Positions 1 to 12,039 of a DNA stretch of 64,000 nt are shown here, one piece after another. The first letter of the stretch is position 1; the number at the start of each line of letters is the position of its first letter. Source of the DNA: Cycas panzhihuaensis (Eukaryota > Cycadophyta); contig CM041465.1 in assembly GCA_023213395.1 (NCBI GenBank), positions 125,123,741 through 125,187,740 on the forward strand. Direction: 5' to 3'. The notes beneath the pieces are model-generated. The model had not been told where the DNA came from. It saw only the letters and a list, made by a program, of their open reading frames with translations, and made no database searches. The position numbers were made by a program, and so were the translations under genes.

Positions 1-1765
1 TTAACAAATCGACCAAGTCCCATATGCCATTCTGATGAATAGAATGGATCTCATAATCCATTGCAACTTTCCACTCTTCATTTGTGCATGCCTCCTCAAA
101 AGTGAAAAACTCTTTAGTACTAAGCATTTCAACCATAAGTGCATAGTTAGCATTGGTTTGTGGCCACATTTTGGATGGTCGTTTTCCTTTAACTTGTTGT
201 GCACAAGCCATAGTTTGTAGATACCATTTGGGTAACATCTTCAATGTTGTAGTTACAGCTTCAATATTTTGTGCTTGTAAAGGTGGTTGAGTCTTAGAGA
301 TACTGCCGGGATTGAATGTAGGAGTTAGAGATCTTGAAGAAGATGACGAAGATGAAGCAGGTGTAGATGAAGGACATGTTGTAGAAGAAGTTAAGGGAAC
401 AGAATCATCAATGATAGCTTTGCCTTTATCAAGGGAAATTTGGATAGAGTTGAGGTCCAAATCCCTATTGTCTTCTGCAAAGACAATATCTCTTGATATA
501 TGAGTCTTTTGACCAATGGGGTCATAGAATGTATAGGCTTTGTTGCCAATAGCATATCTAATAAAGATTCATTTGATATTTTTATCATCAAACTTATGTC
601 TTTACACCTAACGAATGTTCATGTAAGCAATGTGAAGATGGTTGATCGTCGACCTCTAGCCAGTTGAGGCCTGCTCTGGTGTCATGTTCCAAACTACGGT
701 AGTGGAACTCTGTTTGGTCAAGTAAGCAACAACACAGACTACTTTTGCCCAATATGATTAAATGAGACCTCGAGCTTGCATCATGTCCTTTGCTTTATTA
801 ACAAGTGTTTTGTTTGTGCATTCTACCGCACTATTCTACTAGGGTGTATAAGGAGCATAATATGTCATTTGATGCCATTATGAATGCAAAACTGGTTAAA
901 AGCCTTGGATGTGTACTCATCGTCACCGTTAGATCGAAGTGTTTTAATTCGCATTTCTGACTCATTCTCCATTGTAAGTTGAAATTCTTTAAACTTAGTG
1001 AGATCTTCTGGTTTGTGTTTCAAGAAATATGCCCACACTTTGTGCGAAAAATCATCAATAAAGGTGACGAGGTAGAGAGCACCTCCAAGGGACTGAGTGG
1101 ACATAGGTCCACATATGTCTGAATAAATTAGTTGTTGTGCTCTACATGCTTTGCCTTTCTAAAACGGTTCCCTATGTTGTTTCCCCATTAAGCAAGATTC
1201 ACATTGGCATTTACCCATAGAAACTTTGGATAAACCATACACCATGTTTTGTTTGTACACCAATTTAATGCTACCTAGGTTCAAATGACCTTGTTTCTCA
1301 TGTCATAACTGACTTTTGCTTAGTGAATGTGAAACTAAGGCATGAGTATTACTAGACGATGCATCTAATTTGTAGAGGCCATGATCTTCATGACTAACAG
1401 CAACAACTTGAACTTCTTTGTTTCGAATTATACATTTCTTGTTTTTGAAGAATATACCCATATGTTGTTTATCCACTTGACTAACAAAGAGTAAGTTTCT
1501 AGACATGTCAGGTACTAGAAACACATTGCCACTAGGAAATGTTTAAGAACAGTTTTGATCATCACTAAGAGGAGCAATTGTCCCAACACCAAAAATTTCA
1601 ACAATGACATTATCACCAATAGTCATTGTTTCACCCTTGTTTTCTTGTAATGGCAGTCAACAATTTTAGATCACCAATCATGTGACAAGATGCACCTGAA
1701 TCGACAGCCCAGGTGTTGTTATTTTTGCAGTCACTATAACCACAAAATAACTTATCATTTGGATC
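1..1765 (-). pseudogene. copia-1 pol remnant (PR, IN, N-terminal RT)
   Basis: Broken copia polyprotein. The protease active site is visible near 1690-1720 as WAVDSGASCHM, followed by the GAG-pre-integrase segment (1303-1524, with motif DKQHMGIFFKNKKC). The integrase core lies at 865-1104 (LYLVTFIDDFSHKVW, first catalytic Asp), then a Ser-rich linker at about 290-600 (TSSTTCPSSTP). The first RT block is at 1-200, where a frame reading EEACTNEEWKVAMDYEIHSI matches the start of copia RT. Frameshifts and stops separate the blocks. The second integrase Asp region reads SNGDDEYTS where related copies have DNGGEFTS, so the catalytic signature is also damaged. Confidence 0.88.
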
Positions 1766-1784
1766 GTGTTACGTAGTGTGGCCT

Positions 1785-2692
1785 TCATATCCACCACAAA
1801 ATATCCCCCTTTAGATGCCACATCAACCTCCTCGAAAGCCACCTTAATTTGGTTCTTGTGGGGTTGATGTTGTTGTTGTTGTTGTTGTTATTGTTGTCGC
1901 ACGTTGCTTTACTTCTTTCTGTATTCTGTTTGAATGAGACCAACTTTGCCACAATAATGGCATATGACAGTCTTTGACTTCCTACCATTGAAGTTAAGAT
2001 TGCCAAATTTCTTTTGAAAATTCTACTTGGACATTATTGGTTATTTCCCCTTGTGCTTTGCAGTGAAAGCACCTAATGTGCTTGCTTTATTTTGTCGAGA
2101 GTAGATCTCTTCTTCTTGCAACTCAATAAAAATCAAGATCGACAATGCATCGTTGCGAGAAGTATCAAAGATGAAGTCGTTATAATCCTTTGGAAAAGCA
2201 TGAATAATCATTGTGACCATATTTTCATTTGAAGTAGGTTTACCCAGGGCAGTTAACTGATTGTTGCTTACTTTTACAGAGGATAAATATGCTGCCACGG
2301 GGTTTACAAATTGTAAGTTAAACAATTTAGCTTTGAACATTATAATACAAGCATCATCTTGCCTCTCATACAATGATAAAATAATATCCCAAGCTTCTTT
2401 AGAAGTAGTAGCAAAATCAATGTTTTGATTTACATTCACTGGCAGATAACTGAATAAAAGTTAATGCAACTTCATCTTTGGCATTAAATGCAACAAGTGC
2501 AACTAGATCTATGGGAATTAAAGTATTTGGATCTGCTAGATCAAGAGTTGGTTCACGTTTGGCAATGGTTGCATTCACATATCTCCATAATTCATTCAGA
2601 ATCGGTAGATTTTTAATTTGTTTCTTCCAAGATAAAAAATTCTCATTTCTAGTAAGCTTGATTATGTTGGCATTAAGCATGGTAGTAGCCAT
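1785..2692 (-). pseudogene. copia-1 gag remnant (UBN2 type)
   Basis: Gag of the UBN2/copia type, starting MATTMLNANIIKLTRNENF at 2692. Capsid motifs follow: SKEAWDIILSLYERQDDA and FPKDYNDFIFDTSR. The nucleocapsid knuckle near 1930-1960 is degenerate: it keeps CHYCGKVG but has Leu where the metal-binding His should be and Tyr for the last Cys. Next to it is an Asn run made by a GTT/AAC microsatellite (1872-1898). A frame change near 2430 joins two frames. The product would package RNA in cytoplasmic particles; this copy cannot. Confidence 0.88.
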
Positions 2693-3650
2693 GTTTTAAA
2701 TATCATGGCAAAACATGAACTTGGAAACTGTCAAGTTATGCCACTTAAGTTCCACTCAATATCGCAAGTTATCTAGCCTTAAGCTGAATGTTATGAAAAC
2801 AAAATGGACGGCTTCACTTTCAAGTCATCCAACTTGATCTATAAAGAGATCAAACAGTTGGCTATGTAATCAAATTTTAGCATAATTGAGGCAAGGTTGA
2901 TCTGCACAGTGTATTGTGCTTTCCTCAGTGTTCACAGCATTGATAACACCCTTTTCAAATCTCCCCACTTAGGTCTTAATTGTTGTGCACTAATCGTACA
3001 GTCGATTGGTCCTCTCAAGAATGCACCAAACTTAAGACACTAATTTTTTAGAGCTTTAATGTGATTAAAAGTAGGATTGAAACTTGAGTAAATGTGCTCT
3101 AATAGTGTTTTTAACAATGTTTGGAATTTGTCCAAATGATGCAAATGATGAAATTATGTGCTCAAGTGTTAGCAACTATTGTTACAAAGGAGATTTTCTA
3201 CTTACATGGTACCCTAGTATAAAAAGTAAAATTTTAACAACACTATGTATCACTTCACGAAACCAATACAAAATAAAAAAAGACACCTTGCCAGACACCA
3301 AAAATAATGATTTTTCTATTGATTTTTGCCCCTTTTATATCACTATGCCCGCTTTAGGTCACCAGGCAAGGAGCCTACTGAATTAGAAAAACATTAGATT
3401 TTAGCTTGAGAGCTAAAAAATCATTAAAACAAATAGTGTTTCAACTACCAAAAGCACATGCAAATTTTTTTGACCTAAGTGTCATTAACACACTAAGAAA
3501 GTGATGAAAAAACTATTTTTGTAACAAAAAAAAAATTAAAAATTAAAAAAGTGATTTGAAAAAAATATTAGAGAAAGACCAAACATTAAGATTAGAATAT
3601 GCTTAGAATATTCTAATTCTTATAACCTAATTATTTATCACTATAAAAAT
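2693..3650 (-). other. copia-1 long untranslated leader
   Basis: About 950 bp between the gag start and the element break, with no credible ORF. It aligns block by block with the copia-2 leader (8948-10495), including a block around 2950-3040 and a hairpin-forming block GGTCACC..GGAGCC at 3357-3375. It is AT-rich with A runs around 3525-3550. The stretch 3650-3918 cannot be assigned. Confidence 0.6.
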
Positions 3651-3918
3651 TATCAATTTTTTTTCCGTGAAGAACCAACAACTATGTAGCAACATAGAGT
3701 CAAATTTCATTTGTGATTGATCGATTTCTAATCGAGAATCCAATCTGAGTGTGATTTCTTAAGTGCAAGGTCGAATAGGATGGGTGCAAAGCCAACTAAC
3801 AATACAAAGTAGGTTGCAATAGCCACAAAAACAAAAGTAGTATCACCAATAAAGTTTGTGAGATCGTCAGCTAAAAATGGAGAGCAACCAACTATGAGCA
3901 CACTACAAAGGGAGTCGT

Positions 3919-4220
3919 TGTTGGGTGTAATACCCAATTACATGTATATCATTGTTCACACTCTCTCTAGATTTATTTGTATTTTATATTATAGGTCTTC
4001 TTGAGTTGTGTCCCAATCCACAACAAGTTGACCAATGAGGGTTCTCACACAAGCGGTGAGTTGCATTATAAGTATGTACATCATCCTTCTTTCCAATTTG
4101 AGGATTGTCCATTCTTCCATTTCATTGTGTTAACTTGTACATGCTTAATCTCTCTTGTGCCTTCTTGTTTATCATTCACTCACCATCTTCATCTTATTTT
4201 AGAAGAAGTGGTATTAGATC
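3919..4220 (+). mobile_element. copia-4 5' LTR, left part
   Basis: Starts TGTTGGGTGTAATACCCAA, a typical copia LTR start. The part from about 4093 matches the inverse of 27221-27414. It ends inside a primer-site-like motif, TGGTATTAGATC, where copia-2 inserted; the LTR resumes at 12045. Removing copia-2 and one target copy gives an LTR of about 354 bp. The start point is an inference from the TG and context. Confidence 0.65.
4216..4220. repeat. Target-site duplication of copia-2, left copy (AGATC)
   Basis: The five bases left of the copia-2 LTR are AGATC; those right of it (12040-12044) are AGAGC. Related LTRs read TGGTATCAGAGC here, so AGAGC is original and the left copy carries one substitution. 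Confidence 0.8.
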
Positions 4221-4772
4221 TGTGAAAAATGGCCTAATGGCCTTACAATCCCAAGATCAAGAAGCTAGGTTCACTCTAGTTCTAGAAAGTAAAAAATCCT
4301 AGGCAAGTATGAAACTATAAGATGAAACATAAGCAAGATAAAATATGAAAAGGAGGAGCAAGAAAATGATACCAAAGATGAGGAGTTGGAATTGGTCCAA
4401 CCTACAAATGAATAATAGTTTGATTAGTAAACTGGCAGCATAACAATACAGCTCCAACTCTATATGAGAACAATGAGGAGAGGTCTCATTATATAGAGTG
4501 AAAGGAGACACCTAAGGCATTGGATGTTTGACAAGTGTCAAACATCCAAGGTACATGCCTTGCATGTCGGACATGTGCCCTTTTAGGGCTCTCAAGTGAG
4601 CAAAAGTGCATGGGGGCCATTTGACCCTTTAGTGACAATGTTGTGTCACTAGAAAAGAATGTGGGTGTGCACTTTATCACTTAAGTCATAAGTCACCCCT
4701 AAAGTATAAAAGTACAAATATTACATGACAAATAAAGTACATAGTCTTAACATGTCAACATAAGGTTTAACA
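4221..4772 (-). repeat. copia-2 3' LTR
   Basis: 552 bp; on the plus strand begins TGTGAAAAATGG and ends GGTTTAACA. Matches 11496-12039. In sense orientation it has a TATA-like CTATATAATGAG (near 4487-4501) with a long dyad just upstream (4519-4548). The adjoining C run at 4773-4779 is the polypurine tract read from the other strand. Confidence 0.95.
4519..4548. promoter_or_regulatory. LTR dyad with two inverted TTGAC cores
   Basis: Perfect inverted repeat with 14-base arms, TTGGATGTTTGACA and TGTCAAACATCCAA, and a 2-base centre. Each arm holds TTGAC, the W-box core bound by WRKY factors. It lies just upstream of the TATA-like site. The role is inferred. Confidence 0.5.
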
Positions 4773-4780
4773 CCCCCCTT

Positions 4781-7700
4781 ATTGTTTACAATGTTAAGTC
4801 AGACCCCTAGACCATCTCTAAATTTTACAATTTTTTCTCTACCAAGCAGCTTGGTAAAGATATCATTGTATACATTGTTACATTGGTCGATATTGAAGGT
4901 TGATCTCATCGCTTTGCACATGCTCTCTAATGAAGTGATGATGAACCTCAATATGTTTGGTCCTTGCATGAAAGAGAGGATTCTTGGCCAACTTGAGCAC
5001 ACTTTGATTGTCGTAATAAATCCTGGTGAGATGATCCTGTTCAAGTCCAAGTTCCCCAAGAATCCATCGTAGCCAGATAGCCTCACAAGCTGCGCTTCGA
5101 CTTTGTACTGCTTTCGGTGGAGGAAAATGTAACATTTGGTAGCTTCTTGCAACTCCACGAAACAACTCATGAACTAAGGGTAAAACAGTATCCCGAGGTT
5201 GATCTCCTACTATCCTGACAACCTACCCAATCAGAATCTGAGAACCGTTCCAGAGTGAAGTTCTCGCCATGTGCATACTCAAGGCCATGCTGCAATGTGC
5301 CTTTGATGTATTTGAGTATACGTTTAGCTTCATTCCAATGTTTCTGATTGGGTTGAGACATGTATCGTGAACTAATCCCAACTGCAAATGAAATATCCGG
5401 TCGAGTGTTGGTGAGATAAATGAGGCTACCAATCAACTGTCGGTAAAGAGTGGGATCTGCAGGTGCAACTTCCTCATTGAGAGTAAGCTTTGTTCCATTC
5501 TCCATGGGTGTAGGCGCTGGCTTGCAGTCGTGCATCCTGAACCACTGCAACATGTCCCAAGAATATTTCGCTTGGGAGATGAAGATACAGCCTGGTTGTT
5601 GCCATACCTCAAAGCCTAAGAAATAATGGGAAGTCCAAGATCTGTCATCCCAAAACTCCTCTTCAAGTCATCCTGGAGAATCTGTATCATCTTAATGTCA
5701 TTGCCAGTGATCACTAAGTCATCTACATACAAGACAATAAAAACGGCATGGTCTTTTCCATCTTTGATGTATAAGTTAGGATCTGAAGTAGATCAATGAA
5801 ACCCATGTCTCAAGAAGTAATCGTCGATCTTTGAGTACCATGCTCTTGGAGCTCGTTTCAAGCCATATAATGCCCTTTTTAGGCGACAAACTAAATGCTC
5901 TTTGCCTTGTACCTTGTAACCGGGAGGTTGCTCCAAGTATACCTCCCCTTGAAGATCGCCATTAAGAAAGGCGCTCTTCACGTCCATCTGAAAAACTGGC
6001 CATTTGCATTGAGCTGCTAAGGCCAAGATGAGTTTGATGGTATTCATATTAGCCACTGGTGTCTCCCCGTAGTCTATCCTTTCCTTTTGTTTGAATCCTT
6101 TTGCCACAAGGCAGGCCTTCTGGCACTTAAGTGTGCCATCAGAATGGAATTTGGTCTTATAGACCCATTTGCAACTGATTGCCTGTTTGTGTTTAGGCAA
6201 TTCAACCAAATCCCAAGTTCCATTCTTTTCAATAGAATGGATTTCTTCATCCATGGCAGCCTTCCAATTCTCATTTTTAGAAGCCTCCTCAAAGGTTGAA
6301 GGCTTATCAACACATAGCACTTCAACCATAAGTGCAAAATTGGTTTGTTGCCTGTATTTTGATGGACGTTTTCCTTCAATGATGTGGTAAATCACTTTTG
6401 AGAGTATACCATTTTGGTAACTTTTTAATTGATGTGACTTGAACCTCAAGATCTTCTGGTCTAAGTGGTTGATCAACAGAAGATGTGCTAGGATCAAGTG
6501 GAGCTAGATCTGATGATGTGGACGGTCCAGCAAGTGCAGATGATGTACACGGAGATGAAGATTGAGAGGGAAGGAAGGCCTCAACAATCTTTTTGCCTTT
6601 GTCAATGGGGGGTTGCATGGATGTTGTATGCAACTCCTTATGATCTTCTTCAGCAAAGATTACATCTCTTGAGAGATGCATTTTCTTTCCAATGGGATCA
6701 TACAACTTGTAGGCTTTGCTATGAATGGCATAACCTACAAAGATGCATTTTAGACTATGCTTCTCTAATTTTGTTCTTTGTTGATCAGGGATGTGCATAT
6801 AAGCAGTGCACCCAAAAGTCCTCAAATGGCTGATAGTTGGCTTTTTGCCAGACCATGCCTCCTCTAGTGTGATGTCGGTGACTGTTGTTGTTGGACTTCG
6901 ATTTGCCACATAGACAGCTGTGTGGAATGCCTACCTTGATGGCTCGAGTGAGTCCTTTTGCATGCATCATTGCTTCAGCTTTGTTAGCCAAAGTTCTATT
7001 CATTCTTTCAGAGACTCCATTTTGTTGAGGAGTACGAGGAATAGTAAGATGTCTCTGAATGCCATTATCCTTACAGAATTGGGTGAATTCGTTTGAAGTA
7101 AATTCACCTCCATTGTCTGTCCTTAGTGTTTTGATGGATTGGCCAGACTCGTTCTCCACTTCAAGCTTGAATTCTTTGAACTTTGAAAATGCTTCAGACT
7201 TATGCTTGATGAAGTAAACCCAGACTTTATGAAAGAAGTCGTCAATGAAGAACATGTAGTACAAAGCTCCTCTAAAGGATGCGGTGGACATAGGTCCACA
7301 CAAATCTGAGTGTACCAGCTGCAAAGGATGCGATGCATGCCAAGCTTTGCCTTTAGGGAAAGGCAAGCGATGTTGTGTCCCCATTATGCATGCTTCACAA
7401 AGACATTTTGTGCCATATATCTTCAGAAGCCCATGTACCATACTTTTATTCACCATCTGCTTAAGATTGTCTAAGCTCAAATGGCCTAGATGTTGATGCC
7501 AAAGTGCATCTTAGACAAGTTTTGAGTGACAATGGAACCAGAGTAAGCAGAATCAAGTGTTATGTTATTAGCATCCAATTTGTAAAGGCCATGATTCTCA
7601 TATCCAATAGCTACTACTTGGTCATCTTTGTCACTTATTACACATTTCCCATTTTTGAATAAAATGCTCATCTGTTGCTTGTCTAATTTGCTAACAGATA

Positions 7701-7965
7701 GCAAGCTCGTCCATGGAAGGTATAAAGTAGGCATTGCCATTGGGAAATGAAGAGGAAGGATTGGAAGAAACATGAAATAGAGCCATTGTGCCTATGCCAG
7801 AAATCTTGACAGATTAATTGTTGCCGAAGGTTACTGATTGACCTTTTCCTTGCTTGATGTCGCAAAGGAGTTCTTCACTCCCAGTCATGTGTTGGGTAGC
7901 TCCAGAGTCAATGATCCAAGTTTCATCAACCTTGGATGATTAATAAGAACAAAACAGTTTCTCCT
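4781..7965 (-). pseudogene. copia-2 pol remnant (PR, IN, RT, RNase H)
   Basis: Decayed copia pol in the usual order, reading leftwards. Protease near 7880-7940 (WIIDSGATQHMTG). GAG-pre-integrase at 7486-7773. Integrase at 6785-7480 with HSDLCGPM, then LRTDNGGEFTS and the TPQQNGVSERMNRT glutamate motif. Linker around 6400-6600 rich in Ser and Pro. RT at 5167-6497 with VFQMDVKSAFLNGDLQGEVY and ALYGLKRAPRAWYSKIDD. RNase H at 4878-5165 with RIYYDNQSVLKLAKNP and HFIREHVQ. Frame changes near 5165, 5780 and 7485 break the reading frame. The family makes cDNA in cytoplasmic particles and integrates it in the nucleus. Confidence 0.92.
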
Positions 7966-8039
7966 CATCTGCAAACTGATTGAAGTAGCGTTGATTGCCA
8001 CCTCTAAAACCCCTCGTTCCTCTTTGACCTCCTCGATTT

Positions 8040-8947
8040 GGTCGAGGGGGTTGCTGCTGTTGTTATTGCTGGAATCTTTGTTGGAATTGTTGTCGTGGAT
8101 GCTGTTGTCTCTGACTTTGTTGACGTGGTTGTTGTTGCTGTTGTCGTAGATCTGCTTGCTTCTTCCTACAATCAGGTGTTATGTGGCCAGCTTTGCCACA
8201 ATAATGACAAACAACAGTGGTCTTTGAGGAACCAATGTTCATGTTCCCAAACTGCTTTGAGAGTGCAAGTTTGGGATTCTGTTTAGCCTTTGATTTGGTC
8301 GTGAATGCACCTGATGTAGATAGTTCGTCTTCATTATCCTTGGTGTAAATTTTCTCCACTTGAAGCAACAAGCTTTCAAGTTCGTTAAATGACATTTGTT
8401 TGAGTGAACCATCTCATGTAGTGGAAGAAATAAAGCCATTGTAGTCCTTAGGCAAAGCTTTGGTAATTGATATTATAAGCTCATCTCTAGTGGTAGGACT
8501 ACCTAATGTATTCAATTCATTACATACCTCCTTGATGGAGGAAAGGAAAACCAACATAAGCTTAACAAATTTTATAGAAAACAACTTGGCTTTTACCATC
8601 AATATGCGAGCTTCATCTCGCCTTTCATACAAAGAGGACAAAATGTCCCATGCTTCCTTGGAAGTTTTTGCACATACTATATTTTGATCTACATGAACAT
8701 CAACAATCATATGTAGGAATGCCAAAGCAATTTCATCTTTGGCTTCCCAAGCAGCAATAAGAACATCATCAGGTTGAACAGTTACATCACCATTGATAAC
8801 AGGTACATGTTGGGGTATCCTTCCAGAAACATAACCCTAAAATTCATTCATTATCAAAAGATTTTGAGTGATCCTTTTCCATTTTTGATAGTTGTCTTGT
8901 CCTATTAATCTGATGATGCATGCATTAAGCATGTTAATTGCAGCCAT
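8040..8947 (-). pseudogene. copia-2 gag remnant
   Basis: Starts with an ATG at 8947 (MAAINMLNACIIRLIGQDNY). Capsid part carries KTSKEAWDILSSLYERRDEA and LPKDYNGFISSTT. One good CCHC knuckle, CHYCGKAGHITPDC, is at about 8180-8230, followed by a Gln-rich tail (runs of Q from 8063 to 8150). At least two in-frame stops are visible, near 8837 (Trp to stop) and near 8413. About 300 residues, normal for copia Gag. Confidence 0.9.
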
Positions 8948-11481
8948 GTTTCAATTGTAAGGCTTGAAGTTAGCAAATAACTTGGAAACTCAAAGCTTTC
9001 GTCGCTTAAGTTCCACCTTCTAACGAAACCATGATTCGATCTTACTAGAAGATCCAACAACTAAATGGAATGATGAGGGGTGGAGAACTAGGCTATGGAG
9101 TTGGTCCAACCTTGATCTATGGAGGAGATCCAACAGTTGGCCAAGTTAAATCTAGGACAAGGCAGGTAGGGTTGATCTGCATGGACGTACCATGCTTTCC
9201 CTGGGGTTCACAACCCCAATAACACCCTTTTCGAACCTCTTTTCCCTCAAGCAACCTTAATTGTCGTGCACTGACCGTACGGTCGGTTGGTCCCCTAGGG
9301 AATGCACCAAGCTTAAGGTTATTTTAGAAGCAACGTTTGAACCTTTTTCGGGCCTCTCCAACAAGACTTTTAGAGTCACTTTTTACAAGGTTAAAGTGAG
9401 CTTAAGATTTATTTTACTTGGATGATGTATTTATGAAAGTGCTTAATTAAGCTTACAATGAATGAGGCTTCAAAAGAAGCAATCTAGTACATCAAATGAA
9501 CACTTAAGTGTTGTTTACAATGAGCACTTAATGAAGTGAGAGTGCTCTACAAATCCAAGTAAAAAAAGATGCTTGAGTACAATGAGTTTTGCAAAAAATA
9601 AGTACTTTAAAAAGATGCTAAGTACTCAACGAAGCAAAGCAAAACCTTGTGATGAAAGTACAAGTGGGTTCCTTTTAATACTCAAGAGTGAAGAGAAGAA
9701 AACCACTTACCAAATAAGAACACCAAGCACCAAGTGTTGGGACTTTAAAATAGTCCCAACGATCAAGAAATGAGGTGATTTTATTAAGTAAGAAGTGTTC
9801 TTGAGCCCTTTTTGTGACTAAGGGCAATAGGTCACCATGCAAGGTGCCTTAAAAAGAGTGTTTAAATAGTGATAAATATCACTTTTGACAAAATATCAAC
9901 ACTTAAAATCACTTTCAACAATACTTTTTATCACTTATAAACATGGAATAAGTGTAAAATAAAGCTTGAAATGCCTAAAAACAAAGGCTGAAATTCAAAT
10001 TTTTTGCAACTTTGAGCAATTTTGAGCAATAAGGACACCACGCAGGGAGCCTTTGAAAATACTTGAAAATAAGTATTTTTAATCTTCAAAGAAGTGAGAT
10101 TGACTTAGTATCAGTGATTTAAAGAGATCACTAAGTACTAGGAAGATTTTTAGCTCCAAAAGTACAAAAAAAAGTGATTTTTCCCTTGAGAAAAATTTAA
10201 ACCAAAAGGTCACCATGCCAGGTGCCTTGACTAAGAAAAATAAAATAAAGAGAAAAATATCAGTTTTAATGTAGAAAATCACTAAAGTACCTTGGTTTCG
10301 TCTCTCTCTTACTAAAATGGAGTCAATATGATTAAAGAACTGAGAGAAATACTAAGGTAACCTTGAAGTTTGCTTAAAAAAGTGATTTTTTAATACTTTA
10401 AGTGACTTAAAAAAGCACTTAGTATAAACTTTGGAACAAAAAGGATTATATAAAAAGGAATATACTAAGGATATTCCAATATTCATAACCTAATGTTAAA
10501 AGGCAAATGTTAAAAAAACGAAATTTTTTGAAAAAAAATAAAATCGACAGAGCCGCCGTCGTTCGTGCGCCCGCGGAGACGAACAGGTGGTTCGACCTCC
10601 ATGTATACTCAGCGGAATTGAACGAAAGTTCAGAGGCAGGTCTTCATCAGTCCAACAGAGGTGCGGCTCAAGTATGAGGAGATTTGATTGAGTCTGCAAG
10701 GAGAACAAAGCAATAGAAGTAAACGGAAGGGCGCCCTGGTCGTGGACTGTTTGGAGAGTCGTACGATTGCTACAGACATCTGAGGAGTGACATTTAGTCA
10801 CTGTCTGCACTTTGTGGGACCCACGTGTGGAGCAACACAATCAAATGACAATGTACTTGTGAGTACAAGTAGAAATGAAGAATTTAAATACCCCCACTGG
10901 GGTTTGAAGGCTAAAAATAGCATGAAGCTAGACCAAACACTTCAGAGAGCCTCAGAGTGGTCTTGATTTCTTCCTTGAAGACAGATACTCCTATAAATAA
11001 TGTCAGTTTAGGGACAGCCAGCCAGATTTAATAGAAATGAGTGAAATACAGTAGTTTTTTAGGCTAAAAAAACACTGAAAATAGTAATGAATCTGCCCAA
11101 CACTGACAGATTTTTTGTGCGGATCAATTACAAGTCAAAGACAATAATTATCGATCGATTCTGATCAAAAAGCGATTAAACAGATTAGATCTGCCTCATT
11201 TCCTGCAAAATAAATTTTTCTCGAAGAAAAATTAAGGAAAAAACATTGTTTTTGAAGAAAACAGTGTTGCACCCTTGACAAAGATCTAAAAAAAAAATCA
11301 TATCTGAAAGTAGCCTTGCTCCAGCTTTTAATACTGCTCCAGAAGCTTGAACCTACAAGAAATAGGTCTCAACAAACCTTGGATCGCCTTCAAAGAGCAA
11401 AGGTCGTCACCAAGGGTTTGTAAACCTGCCTTCAATATCCTTGAGCAAAAAAATCAGAACAGAGGGAACTAGCCTCCTCTA
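8948..11481 (-). other. copia-2 long untranslated leader
   Basis: A 2.5-kb stretch between primer site and gag with no credible ORF; a 114-codon minus ORF at 10496-10840 is low-complexity and has no homologue in copia-1. It holds three copies of a hairpin-forming block (9829-9850, 10031-10054, 10206-10228) built as AAGGxCACC, short loop, GGTGxCTT. A dyad ACCGTACGGT lies near 9277. Much of the rest is A-rich. Confidence 0.6.
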
Positions 11482-11493
11482 GCTTTGATACCA
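11482..11493 (-). promoter_or_regulatory. copia-2 primer-binding site
   Basis: Read in sense as TGGTATCAAAGC, two bases from the LTR edge. It matches the plant initiator-Met tRNA primer site with one mismatch, as is usual for copia. Confidence 0.85.
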
Positions 11494-11495
11494 AA

Positions 11496-12039
11496 TGTGA
11501 AAAATGGCCTAATGGCCTTACAATCCCAAGATCTAGAAGCTAGGATCACTCTAGTTCTAGAAAGCAAAAAATGCTAGACAAGTATGAAACTATAAGATGA
11601 AACATAAGCAAGATAAAGCATAAAAAGAAGGACCAAGAAAATGATACCAAAGATGAGAAGTTGGAATTGGTTCAACCTCCAAATGAATAACAGTTTGATT
11701 AGCAAACTAGCAGCATAACAATCTGACTCAACTCTATATGAGAACAATGAGGAGAGGTCTCATTATATAGAGTGAAAGGAGAGACCTAAGGCATTGAATG
11801 TTTGACAAGTGTCAAACATCCAAGGTACATGCCTTGCATGTAGGACATGTGTCCTTTTAGGGCTCTCAAGTGAGCAAAAGTGCATGGGGGTCCATTTGAC
11901 CCTTTAGTGACAATGTTGTGTCACTAGGAAAGAATGTGGGTGTGCACTTTATCACTTAAGTGATAAGTCACCCCTAAAGTACAAATATTACATGACAAAT
12001 AAAGTACATAGTCTTAACATGTAAACATAAGGTTTAACA
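11496..12039 (-). repeat. copia-2 5' LTR
   Basis: 544 bp, TGTGAAAAATGG to GGTTTAACA on the plus strand; pairs with 4221-4772. It keeps the TATA-like site and the TTGAC dyad, with one mismatch in the dyad arm (11805-11822 region). Followed by the target copy AGAGC at 12040-12044. Confidence 0.95.

Larger units (their letters stand above)
1..3650 (-). mobile_element. copia-1, Ty1/copia retrotransposon, 3' part outside window
   Basis: Minus-strand copia element. Reading down from 2692 the order is gag, zinc knuckle, protease, GAG-pre-integrase, integrase and the start of RT, which runs off the window at base 1. The leader right of the gag start aligns with the leader of copia-2 up to about 3636 (both reach a stretch ending in ATAACCTAAT), so the two belong to one family. 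Its 5' LTR is not present; the sequence runs into a different LTR near 3919. Stops and frame changes occur throughout, so it is inactive. Confidence 0.9.
4221..12039 (-). mobile_element. copia-2, near-full-length Ty1/copia element
   Basis: Complete minus-strand copia element of about 7.8 kb with two LTRs (552 and 544 bp), polypurine tract, gag-pol and primer site. It has a 5-bp target duplication and sits inside the U5 part of the copia-4 LTR. The untranslated leader is about 2.5 kb, long for a copia element. LTR sequences differ at scattered sites and gag-pol has several stops, so the copy is old and inactive. It belongs with copia-1, copia-6 and the solo LTR at 52447. Confidence 0.93.

Noticed and set aside
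1872-1898. Functional poly-Asn tract
   Set aside because: A GTT/AAC microsatellite in a decayed nucleocapsid region.
8038-8286. Val/Ala-rich plus ORF
   Set aside because: Antisense of the Gln-rich tail of copia-2 gag; composition is an artefact of CAA/TTG repeats.
10496-10840. 114-codon minus ORF in the copia-2 leader
   Set aside because: No counterpart in the copia-1 leader, no recognisable motif, in untranslated leader context.
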